Part shown: positions 46,231-58,540 of the stretch, one piece after another
Layout: each line of letters starts with the position of its first letter
Numbering within the stretch: the first letter of the stretch is position 1
Assembly: GCA_013400115.1 (NCBI GenBank)
Contig: VXBP01004054.1
Coordinates: 1-64,000, forward strand
DNA length: 64,000 bases
Reading direction: 5' to 3'
DNA from: Rhinopomastus cyanomelas
Taxonomy: Eukaryota; Chordata; Aves; Bucerotiformes; Rhinopomastidae
Notes under the pieces: model-generated
Told to the model about the DNA's origin: nothing
Databases searched by the model: none
Seen by the model: only the letters and a program-made list of their open reading frames with translations
Program-made: the position numbers and the translations under genes

Positions 46231-46925
46231 CTTTAAGGGAATGACAGACACAGTGTCAATGGGGTGGTGTCCTGGGGTGGTCTCCAGGACTTGTACTTTG
46301 GTGGGTGAAGACAAACTAAAATCTCTATCAGTAGCCAGTATTGAGTGGCTCAGTAAATTCCTCAGCAGTTGTGACTGTTGAGGAAATGAAAGGTCAGCAG
46401 CCAATAAGCTTTGCTTAGATACCCACAGCCAGGTCATCTGCTGTGGGAGTGGACATTTAATTTCAAGATGCCTCAGACCTCTACTACTGCTTTAACATTT
46501 TATTTCAGTCACATTTTCCTCCCGTTCTTGATCTTATCTCTGTAGTGTGGTCCCAGTCTGTCACCCCATGCTGCTGCACATACTACACTTGCTAAAGGCA
46601 TTTGCAGCCTTTGCTGAAGGAGACACCTCAGCTGCCCTTCAGACAACCTGGAATGCTATGCTGGCATCTTCTCTCCAAGCCACAGGCTCATTCTTTCCTC
46701 TGTAGCTACATCTCCCTCTGCTTTTGGAAGGGCAACACTTCAGATGGAACTGCATCCAGTATCTCAGAGACAACTACTGATACCTCATGTCTCACAGTTC
46801 CTAGTTGGAGACATCTGAATGACTCAATTTCTATTATGACCAGGTCAGGGACACTCACAGGAATGGAAGAGACAAGAGTAAAGTGCAACTTAGTATTCAG
46901 CATACCCCAGTTTCTGTACTACAAG

Positions 46926-47036
46926 CATCAAGAGAAGCTTGGATCACAAGTGTAACTACACCTGTTCCAACGCAGAACATCAAAAGAAGCTCATCCTTTG
47001 GAGCAGATGTGTAACTACATCTGTTCCAACACAGAA
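46926..47036. repeat. Two-copy imperfect tandem repeat
   Basis: Units of about 53 and 58 bp both read from catcaa(g/a)agaagct to ctgttccaac(g/a)cagaa. The repeat is intronic. Confidence 0.85.
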
Positions 47037-48261
47037 CCACCTGAAACATTATTATTTAAAGATGACTCCCTCAATATGTCCAAATCAAACCATGGCATGA
47101 CCTACATCCAACAGCACCTCTACAACAGCTCTACACTTCAGCCAATCTGTGGATCGCACTGAGCAAGAAAAGGCAGATGGGAAATGAGTGCAGAGCCACT
47201 GCTTAGAAACTCCAGGTTCCACTGTTTTTCATCCTGCAGAACATCAGCCTCACCCTTTGCTGACCAGCTCCACGGATGAACTCTGCGAAAGCCACCACAC
47301 ACCAACGACTATAAAAACACACCCTGCAACAAACAACATTCACACAGGGATGAAGAATCCTTCAGCGACTCTTCTGCAGGAGCATGGACTCCCTAGCAAC
47401 AAATCCTCCTGAGAAATGCTTGAGCTTCATGGCAACCTTCAGGAGCATCTGACACAGGCTACTGGTCCCTACTAATGACTTCCTAAGACCTTTCTAGTCC
47501 TTTTAATGATCTTCCCTGACACAGTGCAAACATTCAGCACCTACACGACTATATCCTAAGCATTTCCTGACCGAATCACAGTTATTTACACTAGTTGCTA
47601 CCTAAATGCATTTAAAAGGCATCTTAAAAGAAGTCTGGAATGAAATCAGCCCCCCAAGCCTTTCATGCAACTCCTCAGGACACTCATGAAGATTCTACAC
47701 TGTTAGAACACAACCATTTGATGCTTCTAAAACGAAATAGGAAAAAAAGGGGACTTCTTTTAAATTTAGTTCTTAACAGGAGGAACCAAATAGATTTTGT
47801 GTTGATGCAGCTCTTCCACCAAATGAAGTTGTGATTAACAGCAGAGTCATTTCCACTAGAAATCCTGGAAGGTGGCAAAAAACCATAGGAACAATCCCAA
47901 CAGGATGGGCATACTCCCGAAAAAGTGAAGCAGCCAGGAGGTGCTTTGTGTTGACTGGCTCTCAACACAAATAGTCAGTGTTGATTTTGCTGCTGTGTTG
48001 GTTGTTTTTATGAGCTAAGCCCCCATGGTCACCAATTCTTGCAGAAGACCCTGGTGGAGGTGGTTTCAAGTTTTCAGTGGGTATTCAGCTATTGCAAGAA
48101 GAATGACCTTGAAGAGTCAGGCTCAGCTTCCAAAAAGCTTTGATGGCCAAAGCAATTTAAGAAGGAGATCAGTTGACTGGTTGAGCCTTCAAAAGCTCTG
48201 ATGGAGATCAACTGAAAATTAAAGCCACTTATGAAAAAAACAAGCAACTCCAAGAGATACC

Positions 48262-49420
48262 ACTCACAGGACAATAGGTATTGGAAGGTACCTCGAAAGA
48301 TCATCCAGTCCAATCCCCCTGCCACAGCAGCATCACCTAGATCAAGTCACACAAGAACATGTCCAGGCAGGCACGAAACATCTCCAGAGAAGGACACTCC
48401 ACAACCCCCACGGGCAGCCTTTCACAGTGCTCTGTCAGTATCACTGGGAAGAGGTTCCTTCTCAGATTGATGCTCAATCTCCTCTCTTACAGCTGACACC
48501 CACTGCCCCTTGCCCTACTATAGGGCATCACTGAGCAGAGCCTGGCTCCATCCTCCTGACACCCACCCTTTCCATATTTATCAACGTTCATGGGGTCACC
48601 CCTCAGGCTCCTTTTTTTCAAGCTCAACAGACCCAGCTCCCTCAGCCGTTCCTCATCAAGGAGATGCTCCACTCCCTTCATCATCTTTGTGGCTATGTGC
48701 TGGACACTCTCCAGCAGTTCTATGTCCTTCTGGAAATGAGAGGCGCAGAACTGGACACAATATTCCAGATGTGGCTCTATGCTGGACTCCCTCCAGAAGC
48801 TTAGTGTCCTTCTTGAACTGAAGGGTCCAGAACTGGACACAATACTCCAGATGTCATCTCACCAGGGCAGAGTAGAGTGAGAGAACCTCTCTCAATCTGC
48901 TAACCATCCCCATTCTCATCCACCCCAGGAAGCTGTTAGCCCTCTTGGCCACAAGGGCACCAACCATTGCTGGCTCATGGTCATCCTGCTGGCCACCAGG
49001 ACCCTCAGGTCCCTTTCTCCTACATTGTTCTCCAACAGGTCAGTTCCCAACCTATACTGGTACCTGGGGTTGTTCTTGCCCAAGATGCAAGACTCCACAC
49101 TTACCATTGTTAGAGTTCATTAAAATTCTCTCTGCCCAGCTCTCCAGCCTACCCAGGTCCCGCTAAATGGCAGCACAGCCTGCAGGTGTGTCGGCGACAC
49201 CACCCAGCTTTGTGTCATCAGCAAACTTGTTGACAGTGCACTCCAATCCCTCATCCACGTCATCAGTGAATAGATTGAACAGGACTGGTCCCAGCACTGA
49301 CCCTCGGGGGACTCCACTAGATACAGGCCTCCAACTAGACTGTCCCGTTGACCACTCTGGCTTCTATCCTGCAGCCAGTATATAATACATTTTTCCAACT
49401 TCAAGCCCCTCTGTTTCCTC
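48262..49420 (-). mobile_element. CR1 with internal tandem duplication
   Basis: It starts aataggtattggaaggtacc and reaches the reverse transcriptase tail (GKNNPRYQYRLGTDLLENNV). A segment of about 80 bp around 48700-48860 occurs twice in tandem. Confidence 0.92.
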
Positions 49421-49529
49421 AGGCGAAGGTCAAACAGGTGTGGGCCATGAAGACAACAGTGCCCATTGGTCCATGGGACACACAACCCATGGTCACATAT
49501 CTCTCCCAGGAGGAGGGTCCCGTATTTAC

Positions 49530-49622
49530 CTGGGTGATCCTCTCTGTAAACTTTTCTTGCTCCTCTTGGTGAAGTCTCGTCTCCTGCTCAAGCTGAGCCT
49601 GAAGCTCCTGTATCGATACATT
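49530..49622 (-). CDS. MTCL1: MTCL1 putative cassette exon c (31 codons)
   Basis: A 93-bp open segment lies between acceptor ttttacctgcacAG and donor GTAAAT and is in phase 0 at both ends, so including or skipping it keeps the frame. It encodes NVSIQELQAQ, LEQETRLHQE and EQEKFTERITQ, a glutamine- and glutamate-rich heptad pattern (I/L at a and d positions) that would lengthen the rod between exons b and d. In the human protein as I recall it, CFSLE is followed directly by the EEEHL block, so this exon may be alternatively spliced or absent from the main isoform. Support is the good splice sites, intact phase, and the clear coiled-coil character compared with the surrounding intron. No transcript evidence is available here. 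Confidence 0.72.
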
Positions 49623-49937
49623 CTGTGCAGGTAAAACAGGGGAATCCCTGAGCTCTTCAGCAGGACAAAGGGAGAGCTTTAGCAGAACATGAGTCCCCAA
49701 CAACAACAAAAAAGGGAAAAGGAAGGACAGAACTGCAGGACACACATCTGCACAACTTCATAGATACCAACAGCTCAGAGCAAAGCCCAGTGTGCAAACA
49801 AACACCCAAGCCCAAGGTCCGTGTGGGAATTCCCTCAGTGGCTTCTGTTGGGAACCAAAGCTGGGATGTTTTGTGTTGGATCTTCCCTCAGGGCTCTGCT
49901 CTGGGTGAGCACTGAGTTGCTGAGACATCATCCACGA

Positions 49938-50128
49938 GTTATAGAATCATCAAAATTGGAAAAGACCTTCAAGGTCATCAAGTCCAACCAACTGCCCTGC
50001 AACCCCCAACTACTAACCCATCTCCTGAAATGCCTCGTCCACCTGTTGAACCTGGTGCACCCATCCCCTCCCTGGGCAGCCTGTTCCAAGGCCTCCCCAC
50101 TCTTTCTGGGAAGAAGGTCTTAGCCAGA
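49938..50128 (-). mobile_element. CR1 3'-end fragment
   Basis: It starts agttatagaatcatcaaaat and is of an older type. Confidence 0.82.
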
Positions 50129-50569
50129 TGGGCGTCTACTGACAAGATTATATGTGTGGTGGAGTATTTCCTAACAATAATAAAAATTACACACAGATAT
50201 TGAACCTAATAATTTACTCTTTGGCATCACCTCCGATTAGCAGTTAATAATTGAATAGCATTTATGAACCCTATTAAGCATGTCAGGTCCCTTTCTTCAG
50301 ATACAGGACAGCTCTCTGCACAAGTCAACCTCATTTTGTGATTTCTCCTCAAATCAATGACTCCATAACTGTCATGGGGATAAGCTATGTGAGCCTGAGA
50401 TTGAAGCAAAAAGCTTAACTATCTCCTTTTTTGGATCTGATATTACTTTGATCCTAATACGGTCGACATTATGGGCTCATTGAGTTTGGCATTTCAGCCC
50501 CTTTACTTCTGGAAGGTGCTTAATTCAGAAATAAAGAGCCAAGAAGGCAGAGTGAAACTTCATTATTTA

Positions 50570-50802
50570 TCACAGAATGATCAAGGTTGGAAGGGAGCTC
50601 AGGGATCACGCAGCGCCAATCCCCTGCCATGGGCAGTAACACCTTCCACCAGACCAGGTTGCCCAGAACCCCATCCCATTTGGCGTTGAACACTTCCAGG
50701 GATGGAGCAGCCACGACCTCCCTGGGCAACCTCTTCCAGTGCCTCAGCCCTCTCACTGGGAGGGATTTGTGCCTCAGATCTCACCTAAATCTCCCATCTT
50801 TT
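50570..50802 (-). mobile_element. CR1 3'-end fragment
   Basis: It starts atcacagaatgatcaaggtt and is close to 40360-40690 in type. Confidence 0.88.
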
Positions 50803-51834
50803 TTGTTAATAAATTTCTTATATCCCTGGCCAGAACTTTCCATGCCCTTCATTTGTGTCTCTCACGCTGGAGCCAGATCTGATTAATCTGTACAGAGGTG
50901 ATGCTCTGCCAAATGCCATCACATGAGTGACCACAGAAAACCCTACAGCACTAGACTCCTACTTCATAGAGTACAGAAGCACTTAAAGAAGGGATCACAT
51001 CAGGCTTCAAAGCCTCATCCCAAAGTCTCTGCTGGCCAGTGTCCAGGGTGCTCCAACCCCAGCAGCTGCAAGGAAGTAACAGGGGTCATGGGATTGCTCT
51101 TGTGGCTGCCTTGCCATTTCCCCTCCAGCATCAGCCCCAGCTCTTGTCTCCAATCCCCAGGGACGACTCCTGCTTCTCAGGAGCCAAACCAGCTGCTACT
51201 GCGGCTATTCAAATCATATTTGTCGCTGGAACAGGCACTCATCCTCTATGGAAAATGGAGAAAAGGCCAATGGACTATTCCATAAGCCACCTGAAAAACA
51301 AAATTCACCCTACAAATACTTGCTGGGCCCTACCCATTCCTTCTTGATTCACTGGTTGACTTGTGCACATCTGTTTCGTACCTGAAGTAAAGACACTTCC
51401 AGCAAGGACGCACAAAGGGGCTAAGAACACATCGTCTGCCCTGCTGATTATCTCTTCTGCTTGAAGGTGTCTGCAGGTGTTTTGTATTGCATGGGGCCAA
51501 CATTTGGTCTCACAAATAGTGTGGAAAGAACTGGTTGCAGTGGGATTTGCCAGTTGTGCACAATCATCTGCAAGTCACAGGTTTTTCTCCTCCAATAAAG
51601 GAAACATTGGCTTAGTAAGAAATCACTGTGCTTTTTCTCTTCTGATCAGGATTCTTTGGGAATACAGAAATGCCAATGTACCTGATTAATTCAGGTATAA
51701 TTGGGGAAAAAAAAAGATGTCCCTTCTTCTTATAAATTAACATCAGCAAAAATCATGCAATGTTGATCAACTAGACCCTGGCAATGCTCTGGTGTCTGCA
51801 ATAATCACTCATCTTGATGTGCTTCTCATACAAT

Positions 51835-52001
51835 TGCCCAGGGACGAGGTTGAGTTCCCATCTCTGGAGGTGTTTAAAGATTGTTTAGACGTAGTGCTTA
51901 GAGATCTGTTTTAGTGGTGAACTTGGTCGAGTAGGGTTAGTGGTTGGACTGGATGGTCTCAAAGGTCTTTTCCAACGCGAACAATTCTGTGATTCTATGC
52001 T
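51835..52001 (+). mobile_element. CR1 3'-end fragment
   Basis: It ends cgaacaattctgtgattctatg. It is similar to the end of 4198-4500. Confidence 0.88.
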
Positions 52002-52214
52002 AATGACATGTTTAGAAATATTGTTGGTCTCGGGATCCCTGAACCTGGAAGCTCAGTCAGAAGAGTATCCAGGAAGATTTGAATTTTTCACTATTCCCAT
52101 CTGACATTGGCAAATTTTGGGCACAAAATCAATCAACTCATGCAATCATTCGATAAACATGTAGCCTGTGCAAAGCCACAGTTTGGGAAACTTGGGCCCT
52201 GGGATTATGTGATA

Positions 52215-52325
52215 ATGATTGAGAGCACTTTACTCAGGGTCCCATCCAACCTGTCCTTCAAAACTTCCGGGAATGGGACAGCCACAGCTTCCTTGGACAA
52301 CCTGTTCGAGCAATTGATTTCATAA
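52215..52325 (-). mobile_element. Diverged CR1 piece
   Basis: It has cccatccaacctgtccttca and gggacagccacagcttcctt; the terminal tail is lost. Confidence 0.6.
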
Positions 52326-54352
52326 TAATTTGATAGAATGTCCTTTCTACCCAAACTCTAGGGATTTGTACTTCTCAAATCTAGTGAGATAAGGATGTTT
52401 AAGTGCCTAAGAGGCTGTTAAACCTCTGGATGGGGAGTGGGGAATGGGGAATGTGTAGAAAGCTATCGTGATATTTGTACAGGGAACTGCTATTACACTG
52501 ATGGACCTTGATGTGTTTGTAGGCAGAAAGAGAGTCCCTGTTATATTCCAGCAGGGTGTAGTCTGTAGAACAGTTGTGTGTTTGTTTTACTTTGGAAAGC
52601 AGCTCTGCTCCGAACTGGGCACTGAAGTTGATAACCAGTTCACTTCTGGTCTTTGATTCTTGTTAACGAACACTGCTACACAAGGAATGGAAAAGACTCC
52701 CAAAGGGATGGCCCCCGCACAACATACTGACGCCACAGAAACTGACACAGACCCCCTACAGCAGGACGTACAAACACAACCTAACAGGAGCTATGAGCAA
52801 GTGCTACTCCACCACGACACCACAGAAACTCTTATACACCACAGAAACTCTTCAGTCGCAGCTCAACAGCTTCCCATGTACCCCTGTCACTGCAAGTCCA
52901 GATCTGCTTCCACTCCCATCCTCTTGAACAGGCAATACCCAAACCTTTAGTCAAGACTTTTTCTCTCACCTGTGATCACTCCAGAACCAGCTAATCCACA
53001 CCGATGTCTTTACCTCAAGAGGATATGCAGGAAAATGTCATCCATGCTTTCGAGGCTTCACCACCGCTTTCTCATTGCACCGACCCCTTTCTGAAAGCCC
53101 CTCTTTGCTTTCCAGCTGACACCACCCCATGTTTTGGCCATGACTTGTTTTGACCTGACTGTCAGGCAACAAGCATGAACATCATTTTTCATGAGTGATT
53201 ATTTTCTCTTTTAGCCTTTAATTTGTTTTCCAGAAGGGCTGGAGCAGGATAAGGCCTGAGGAGGCAGCGTAGAAAGATGCTCTCCATAATTTGTGTGCGA
53301 TTCCAGGAAGCCAAAAGATGAACATTATGTGCTGCCCACCTAAAATGATACTATAATGCTTTGATATTTGGACCTTACTTTCAGCCACCTGGGCTAAAAA
53401 GTGCTGCTTCTCCACAGGTGCTAACTGGCTGCTGCTTGCACCCCATCCACTAGAAACAGAGAAGAACTCCCAGTGCCTTTTCCCATCACTTTTTACAAGC
53501 AATACACATCAAACTGACTTCTCAGAGGTTGCTTCTGGACTCTTCTCCTCACCTCTTAGAAATTAATGACACCTATTCCCTTCGCTAGTGCACAACAGGT
53601 GGCTGCGTGGTTCTTTGGGCTTCTATGAGATGTCTCTAGTTTTGTGAAAACACAAGCTCCAAGCCTTTTTAAAAACCAACTTATTGTAGAGATTTTACAC
53701 AAAGTCTGACCAGCTTCAATTGGGACTATTGGGATATCCAGATTTACATCATAAAAGGTCTTTTAAGCCGTTCTATTGTAAACATTTACGGACTCTTGAA
53801 AGACTACAATTCATCAAAGTAAGTAATTCTGGCTGCCCTTAATCTTGGTGGGAAGGAAAGCTGTCAGCACCAGTCAGCCTGTCTCCTTAACACAGCTTTG
53901 CACTGGAGGAACAGTGGACCCCAAGAAATACAACTTTCTATCCATAGGTTCTCTTGTGTTTGTTGTTTGGGAGGGGGGTCCCTAAAGAAGCTCTAAAGTG
54001 GACTTAGGAAAATTGCACAGAAGGAGAAGAGACATCTTGAAACCAGCTGAAAATAAAACATTCAAAATAGTGACCATAGTTTCCCTTGAATCTCTAGAAT
54101 GATTCAGGTTTCGATTCAGAGGGACTTCTCCAACTTACTCATCACTCTATCGGGTTGGTCCTCACCTTACCCAGGTACTAACTGAAGAGTAATAGAACTG
54201 TCTGAAACTTCTTATCTTGGCAAAGAGAATGGATTAACAGACTAAGCAAAGCCCACAAGAAATGATTCTTCAGCATGAGCTCTTCTACTTTATTACAAGT
54301 CCTCGCAGCAGACTTGCTCTCACCTTCTTCAGTCTATCTGCTTTTATTTTAA

Positions 54353-55008
54353 TTCACAGAATCACAGAACATGAGGGATTGGAAGGGACCATGAAATATC
54401 ATCCAGTACGATCCCTCCACCACACTAGAATCCCCTAGATCCAGTCACACAGGAACATGTCCAGATGAGTTTTAAACATCTCCAGAGAAGGAGACTCCAC
54501 AACTCATCTGGGCAGCCTGTTTCAGTGCTTTGTCACCCTCGCTGTGAAGAGGTTCCTTCTCAGATTGATGTGGAACCTCCTCTGTTACAGCTGACACCCA
54601 CTACCCCTTGTCCTATCACTGGGTACCCCTGAGCAGAGCCTGGCTCCATCCTCCTGACATCCACTCTTTCCATATTTATATACATTAATGATGTCACCCC
54701 TCAGGCTCCTTTTTTTCCAAGCTCAAGAGACCCAGATCCCTCAGCCTTTCCTCATCAGGGAGTTGCTCCACTCCCTTCATCATATTTGTGGCTCTGTGCT
54801 GGACTCTCTCCAGCAGCTCTGTGTCCTTCTGGAACCGAGGGGCCCACAACTGGACACAATATTCCAGATGTGGTCTCACAAAGACAGAGCAGAGGAGGAG
54901 GAAAACCTCTCTTGATCTGCTAACCACCTCCGTTCTCATCCACCCCAGGAAGCTGCTGGCCTTCTTGGCCACAAAGGCAAATTGCTGGCTCAAGTGGCAC
55001 TTGTTCCT
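54353..55008 (-). mobile_element. CR1 fragment
   Basis: It starts acagaatcacagaacatgag and reaches MSQQFAFVAKKASSFLGWMR in the minus frame. Its last 90 bp share rare variants with 56041-56513. Confidence 0.92.
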
Positions 55009-56040
55009 CTGAAGTGAATTATGTTACAAGTCTTTTCCTATAACCTGGGAGCATTGAAGATTTTGTGGCATTTTTCTACAACACACACATTAGAAGTCTT
55101 TAAAAGCCATGAATGAAAATAATCCTAATCTGAAAACTAAAAAGAGAAGAGTTTCATACTCGTATTTAACCAAGTAAGGGCAGAAGCAATGCTCCCTGAA
55201 GGACCTAGGAGACATAGCTCCATTTTACAACATCAGGTGTCAAATACCATCAAAAACTATATTGGGTTGCTTGAAAAAGTGAAATCTTTCTTCTCCAGAA
55301 TGTCTGGAGAAAACGTGAGCCTGCCTAAGGAATCAGCCTTTGCTTTATGGACATTCCATTGGGGAACAAAGGACAAAATTCTCTGGATTACTGATGATTT
55401 ACCACTTTTGCCATTTGTTGCAATAGTATTCCTTTTATTTGTGCTTGTTGCTTTCTCCCTGAATTGCTGCGTTACCTTTGTTCATGTTTCTCCTTGTCTT
55501 TCAGTCAGGGCCATTCCCAATCCTCCACTCATTTTGTTTTGCCTTTGGATTGTAAAGAACGCTTTCCCCCTCCTGCCATAAGCCATGAATAATGGATCGT
55601 ACATCCACCACAACTGGGGCTCCAACCTCCCAAAAGGGCTGCTGAATGGCTGGTTTGAGCTGGAAAACAAAGCTCTTCTCTTAAGGCGACTTCAAGACAG
55701 AACTTCCCTCAGACTGTGGCTTTACCCCACCTCTTTAACATGCAAATACATTCTGATAATTCTGTGGCGCCAACAAGTGCAGCACAGAGCCCAAACACAG
55801 CAAATGTTTACCGTTAAGGCTGTTCCAAGCACAAGTTATAATGAATCAAACAGTTAGGCTCCCACAATGCTTATTTTTCATTACAGTGGGAGAAATGGAT
55901 GTGTAGGATGATGCTTAGCATTGCTTGAGACAATATTCAATAAAAATCAGGAAAATTAGGGCTAAAATTCATTTAGAAGAATGCATTTGTTCATGTAAAA
56001 AGAAACTCTTTGCCCCACTGAAATTAAATAATGTGTTCTC

Positions 56041-56513
56041 AGAGCTGCTGAAGAGGGTCCAGCACAGAGCCACAAAGATGATGAAGGGAGTGGAGCATCT
56101 CCCTGCTGAGGAAAGGCTGAGGGAGCTGGGTCTCTTGAGCTTGGAAAAAAGGAGCCTGAGGGGTGACATCATTAATGTTGATAAATATGGAAAGAGTGGG
56201 TGTCAGGAAGATGTAGCCGTGCTCTGCTCAGTGGCATCTAACGGTAGGACAAGGGGCAGTGGGTGTCAGCTGTAACAGAGGAGGTTCCACATCAATCTGA
56301 GAAGGAACCTCTTCCCAGTTATACTGACAGAGCACTGGAAGCGGCTGCTCAAGGGGACTGTGGAGTCTCTTTCTCTGGAGACATTTGAAACCTGCCTGGC
56401 TATGTTCCTGTGTGACTGGATCTAGAGGATTCTAGTGTGGTGGAGGGATCGTACTGGATGATATTTCATGGTCCCTTCCAATCCCTCATGTTCTGTGATT
56501 TTGTGATTCTATT
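56041..56513 (+). mobile_element. CR1 fragment
   Basis: It begins cagagctgctgaagagggtc and ends gttctgtgattttgtgattc. Confidence 0.92.
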
Positions 56514-56909
56514 CTCATGGCCTATCTGCAGTAAGAATATTATCAATCAGTGGAATCCACTGGCCATAGTTTAATATCATTTTAATATTAGATCATTTGA
56601 ACTTCATAAGTTAAAGCAGGTAACCACCTATGTGCAGCCATCTCTGCAAAGATTTGAGTCTCCATCTAAAAAACTCTGTTGTAATTTAAAAAATGTTTTT
56701 CCATTAGGATTTCTTTTTCTGCTGGTTCATCTGGCACCAAAAAACCCAGTAGGGGTTTTGTTAGTGCAGAGCATGAATTTTAAAAAGGCTAAGAATGATG
56801 CCACACTACACTATTTGGAGGCATCTTCTGCTTTGCTTGGGTTTGAGTGTCTTAAGATTTCAACAAGTGCCCACACAATGAAAAGGTTTGGCGTAACCTT
56901 GGCAGTGCT

Positions 56910-56972
56910 GGATTAAAGTGTTGGGTTAAGGAGTTGACTTTATGATCTTAACAAAAATGATTCAGTGGGGTC
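56910..56972 (+). mobile_element. Very short CR1 3' remnant
   Basis: Only ggttaaggagttgactttat and a broken end remain. Confidence 0.45.
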
Positions 56973-56989
56973 ATTTCTAGACCTAAGTG

Positions 56990-57180
56990 AGACACTGTGT
57001 GCTGCTGAGAGTGGTGATACTGTCGCCCAGGTTGCCCAGAGAGGTGGGAGAAGGCCCATCCCTGGAACCATCCCAGGCCAGGCTGGACCTTAAGGGTCTG
57101 AGCAACCTGCTGTGGCTGGACTGGATGAGCTTAGACGATCCCTTCCATTCCAAAACAATCCATGATTTCATGAACTATTA
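56990..57180 (+). mobile_element. CR1 3'-end fragment
   Basis: It has gcccaggttgcccagagagg and ends acaatccatgatttcatgaa. Confidence 0.8.
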
Positions 57181-58384
57181 ACCAAGGAATGTTGGAGGAC
57201 AAGGTTTCTCTCCCATTTCACAGCTCAGGAAGAAAGGCTTTACCTTCCAGTGACTTACGGTGTGCCCTGGGTTTCTCACAAATCCTTCCCGAGGTTTGTT
57301 ATCAGAAATAGAAGTGAGAAGTTGGAAGAGAAGCTGCTGAACAAATTAATTGTTCTAATGCTTCCAAACCTCTGCACACCCAGGATAATTTAAAACAAAC
57401 AAAACAAAGCCAGTAGATTAATTCCCTGCATTAAGATGAAGGGCCACCGTCCATTTGATATTCAATACAACAGCCTGCTGCCTGGCTACCAGCCACCCTG
57501 CAGCTTCTCCTTCCTATCCTTGCTTTCTACTTACCATTTGCCCACAAACTCAGCTGTCCTAGCCAGTCTTTTTCTTCTCTCAGATCGATTTAGGGCTTTC
57601 AGATACACTGAGGACTCTGTGTGTGTCTTTAGAATTAAAAAAAAACTATTTAAACTCTACAAGTTTGGCTTCCCAGTGGCCAGTGGAAAACACTTGTCAA
57701 TACTCCCAGCTCACCTTTCTGGAGGTAAGATTACCAATATTTGTCTTCAGGAGCAGCTGTAGTGCCTGGACGGCTTATGGTCATGAGAAAGCAGCTAAGG
57801 AGATGCTGACCGAGGCAGATACTGCCTCTGCATGGATGAAGGAATAAATTAAAACTGATTGATGTTTTTGACGAATGGAAAAATACTCAACAACGCAAAC
57901 AATGAAGAATTCTGCTTCAAATAAGGCCTTTCCTGGAGGCTGCGGGGTGCTGTGTTCCCTGTTGAGGACCACCATGCACACCAGCATTGAACCCTCTCCT
58001 GCTAGGCAAAATGCAAAGCGATCCCCATCCGCAAAGACATTCCAGTTTTAAAATATCCAGCAAGGTTGAAACCTGGAAGCACAATCTCACGTCAGGGATT
58101 AAAACCTCTTCCAGAGATCTTTCATTACTCTACTCATCAGTTGTAGCAGCTCCCTGAGCCATATTTTCCCACTTAGCAAAGCTACTGGGGGCAGGGCAAT
58201 GAGCCCAAAGCCAAGACCAATTTGCTTCTCTGGAAACGCAAGAGAGGAAAGGAGGCCAATTACAAATTTCACACCTGGGGGTGCTGGTTTTGGTCCAATT
58301 CACTCCCCCAACCCCTGGCTGCTGTTACTCATCTCCTAGCTAAGGCAGCAGGAGGTGGGGAGTCAGATGGGCTGCTGTGCTGAC

Positions 58385-58540
58385 CTCTAGACTGAAACAG
58401 CCCTTGTCTCCTGGCCTGTAGAGTTTACTGTCTCCATCAGCTCTGCGGTGTGGCTCGGTGCTGGCTCGCTGGTGGTGAATCTCTTGCTCCTCTCCACGAT
58501 CTCGTTTGAGCTGCCACTCCTTCTGATCCCTCAGTTTGGA
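58385..58540 (-). CDS. MTCL1: MTCL1 exon b (52 codons)
   Basis: This short exon continues the rod. It starts SKLRDQKEWQLKRDR after the acceptor cctaacAG and ends GDKGCFSLE before the donor GTCAGC. The protein resembles the human stretch in which an RLKEQLEWQL-like start, a HRRADGD block and CFSLE occur in the same order, so the exon is recognised by position and sequence. It is 156 bp and in phase 0 at both ends. The residues are highly charged (many R, K, E, D) and probably extend the coiled coil or form a charged linker. Upstream of the acceptor, the transcribed strand has an unusually long T-rich tract (58555-58830). The donor GAG|GTCAGC is weaker than the others in the gene. Confidence 0.9.

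Larger units (their letters stand above)
46231..49529 (-). other. MTCL1 intron c-d
   Basis: This intron of 3,299 bp has a unique 2-kb stretch (46231-48261) with a two-copy tandem repeat, then a 1.16-kb CR1 that ends about 110 bp from the putative cassette exon. Confidence 0.78.
49623..58384 (-). other. MTCL1 intron b-c
   Basis: This intron of 8,762 bp has eight CR1 pieces and long unique stretches (50129-50569, 50803-51834, 52326-54352, 55009-56040, 57181-58384). The hydrophobic frame at 55189-55581 and others in this region lack splice context and are treated as chance. Confidence 0.8.

Noticed and set aside
55189..55581. A 130-codon plus-strand frame with a membrane-like segment
   Set aside because: Antisense to an MTCL1 intron, no homologue recognised and no promoter or poly(A) context.
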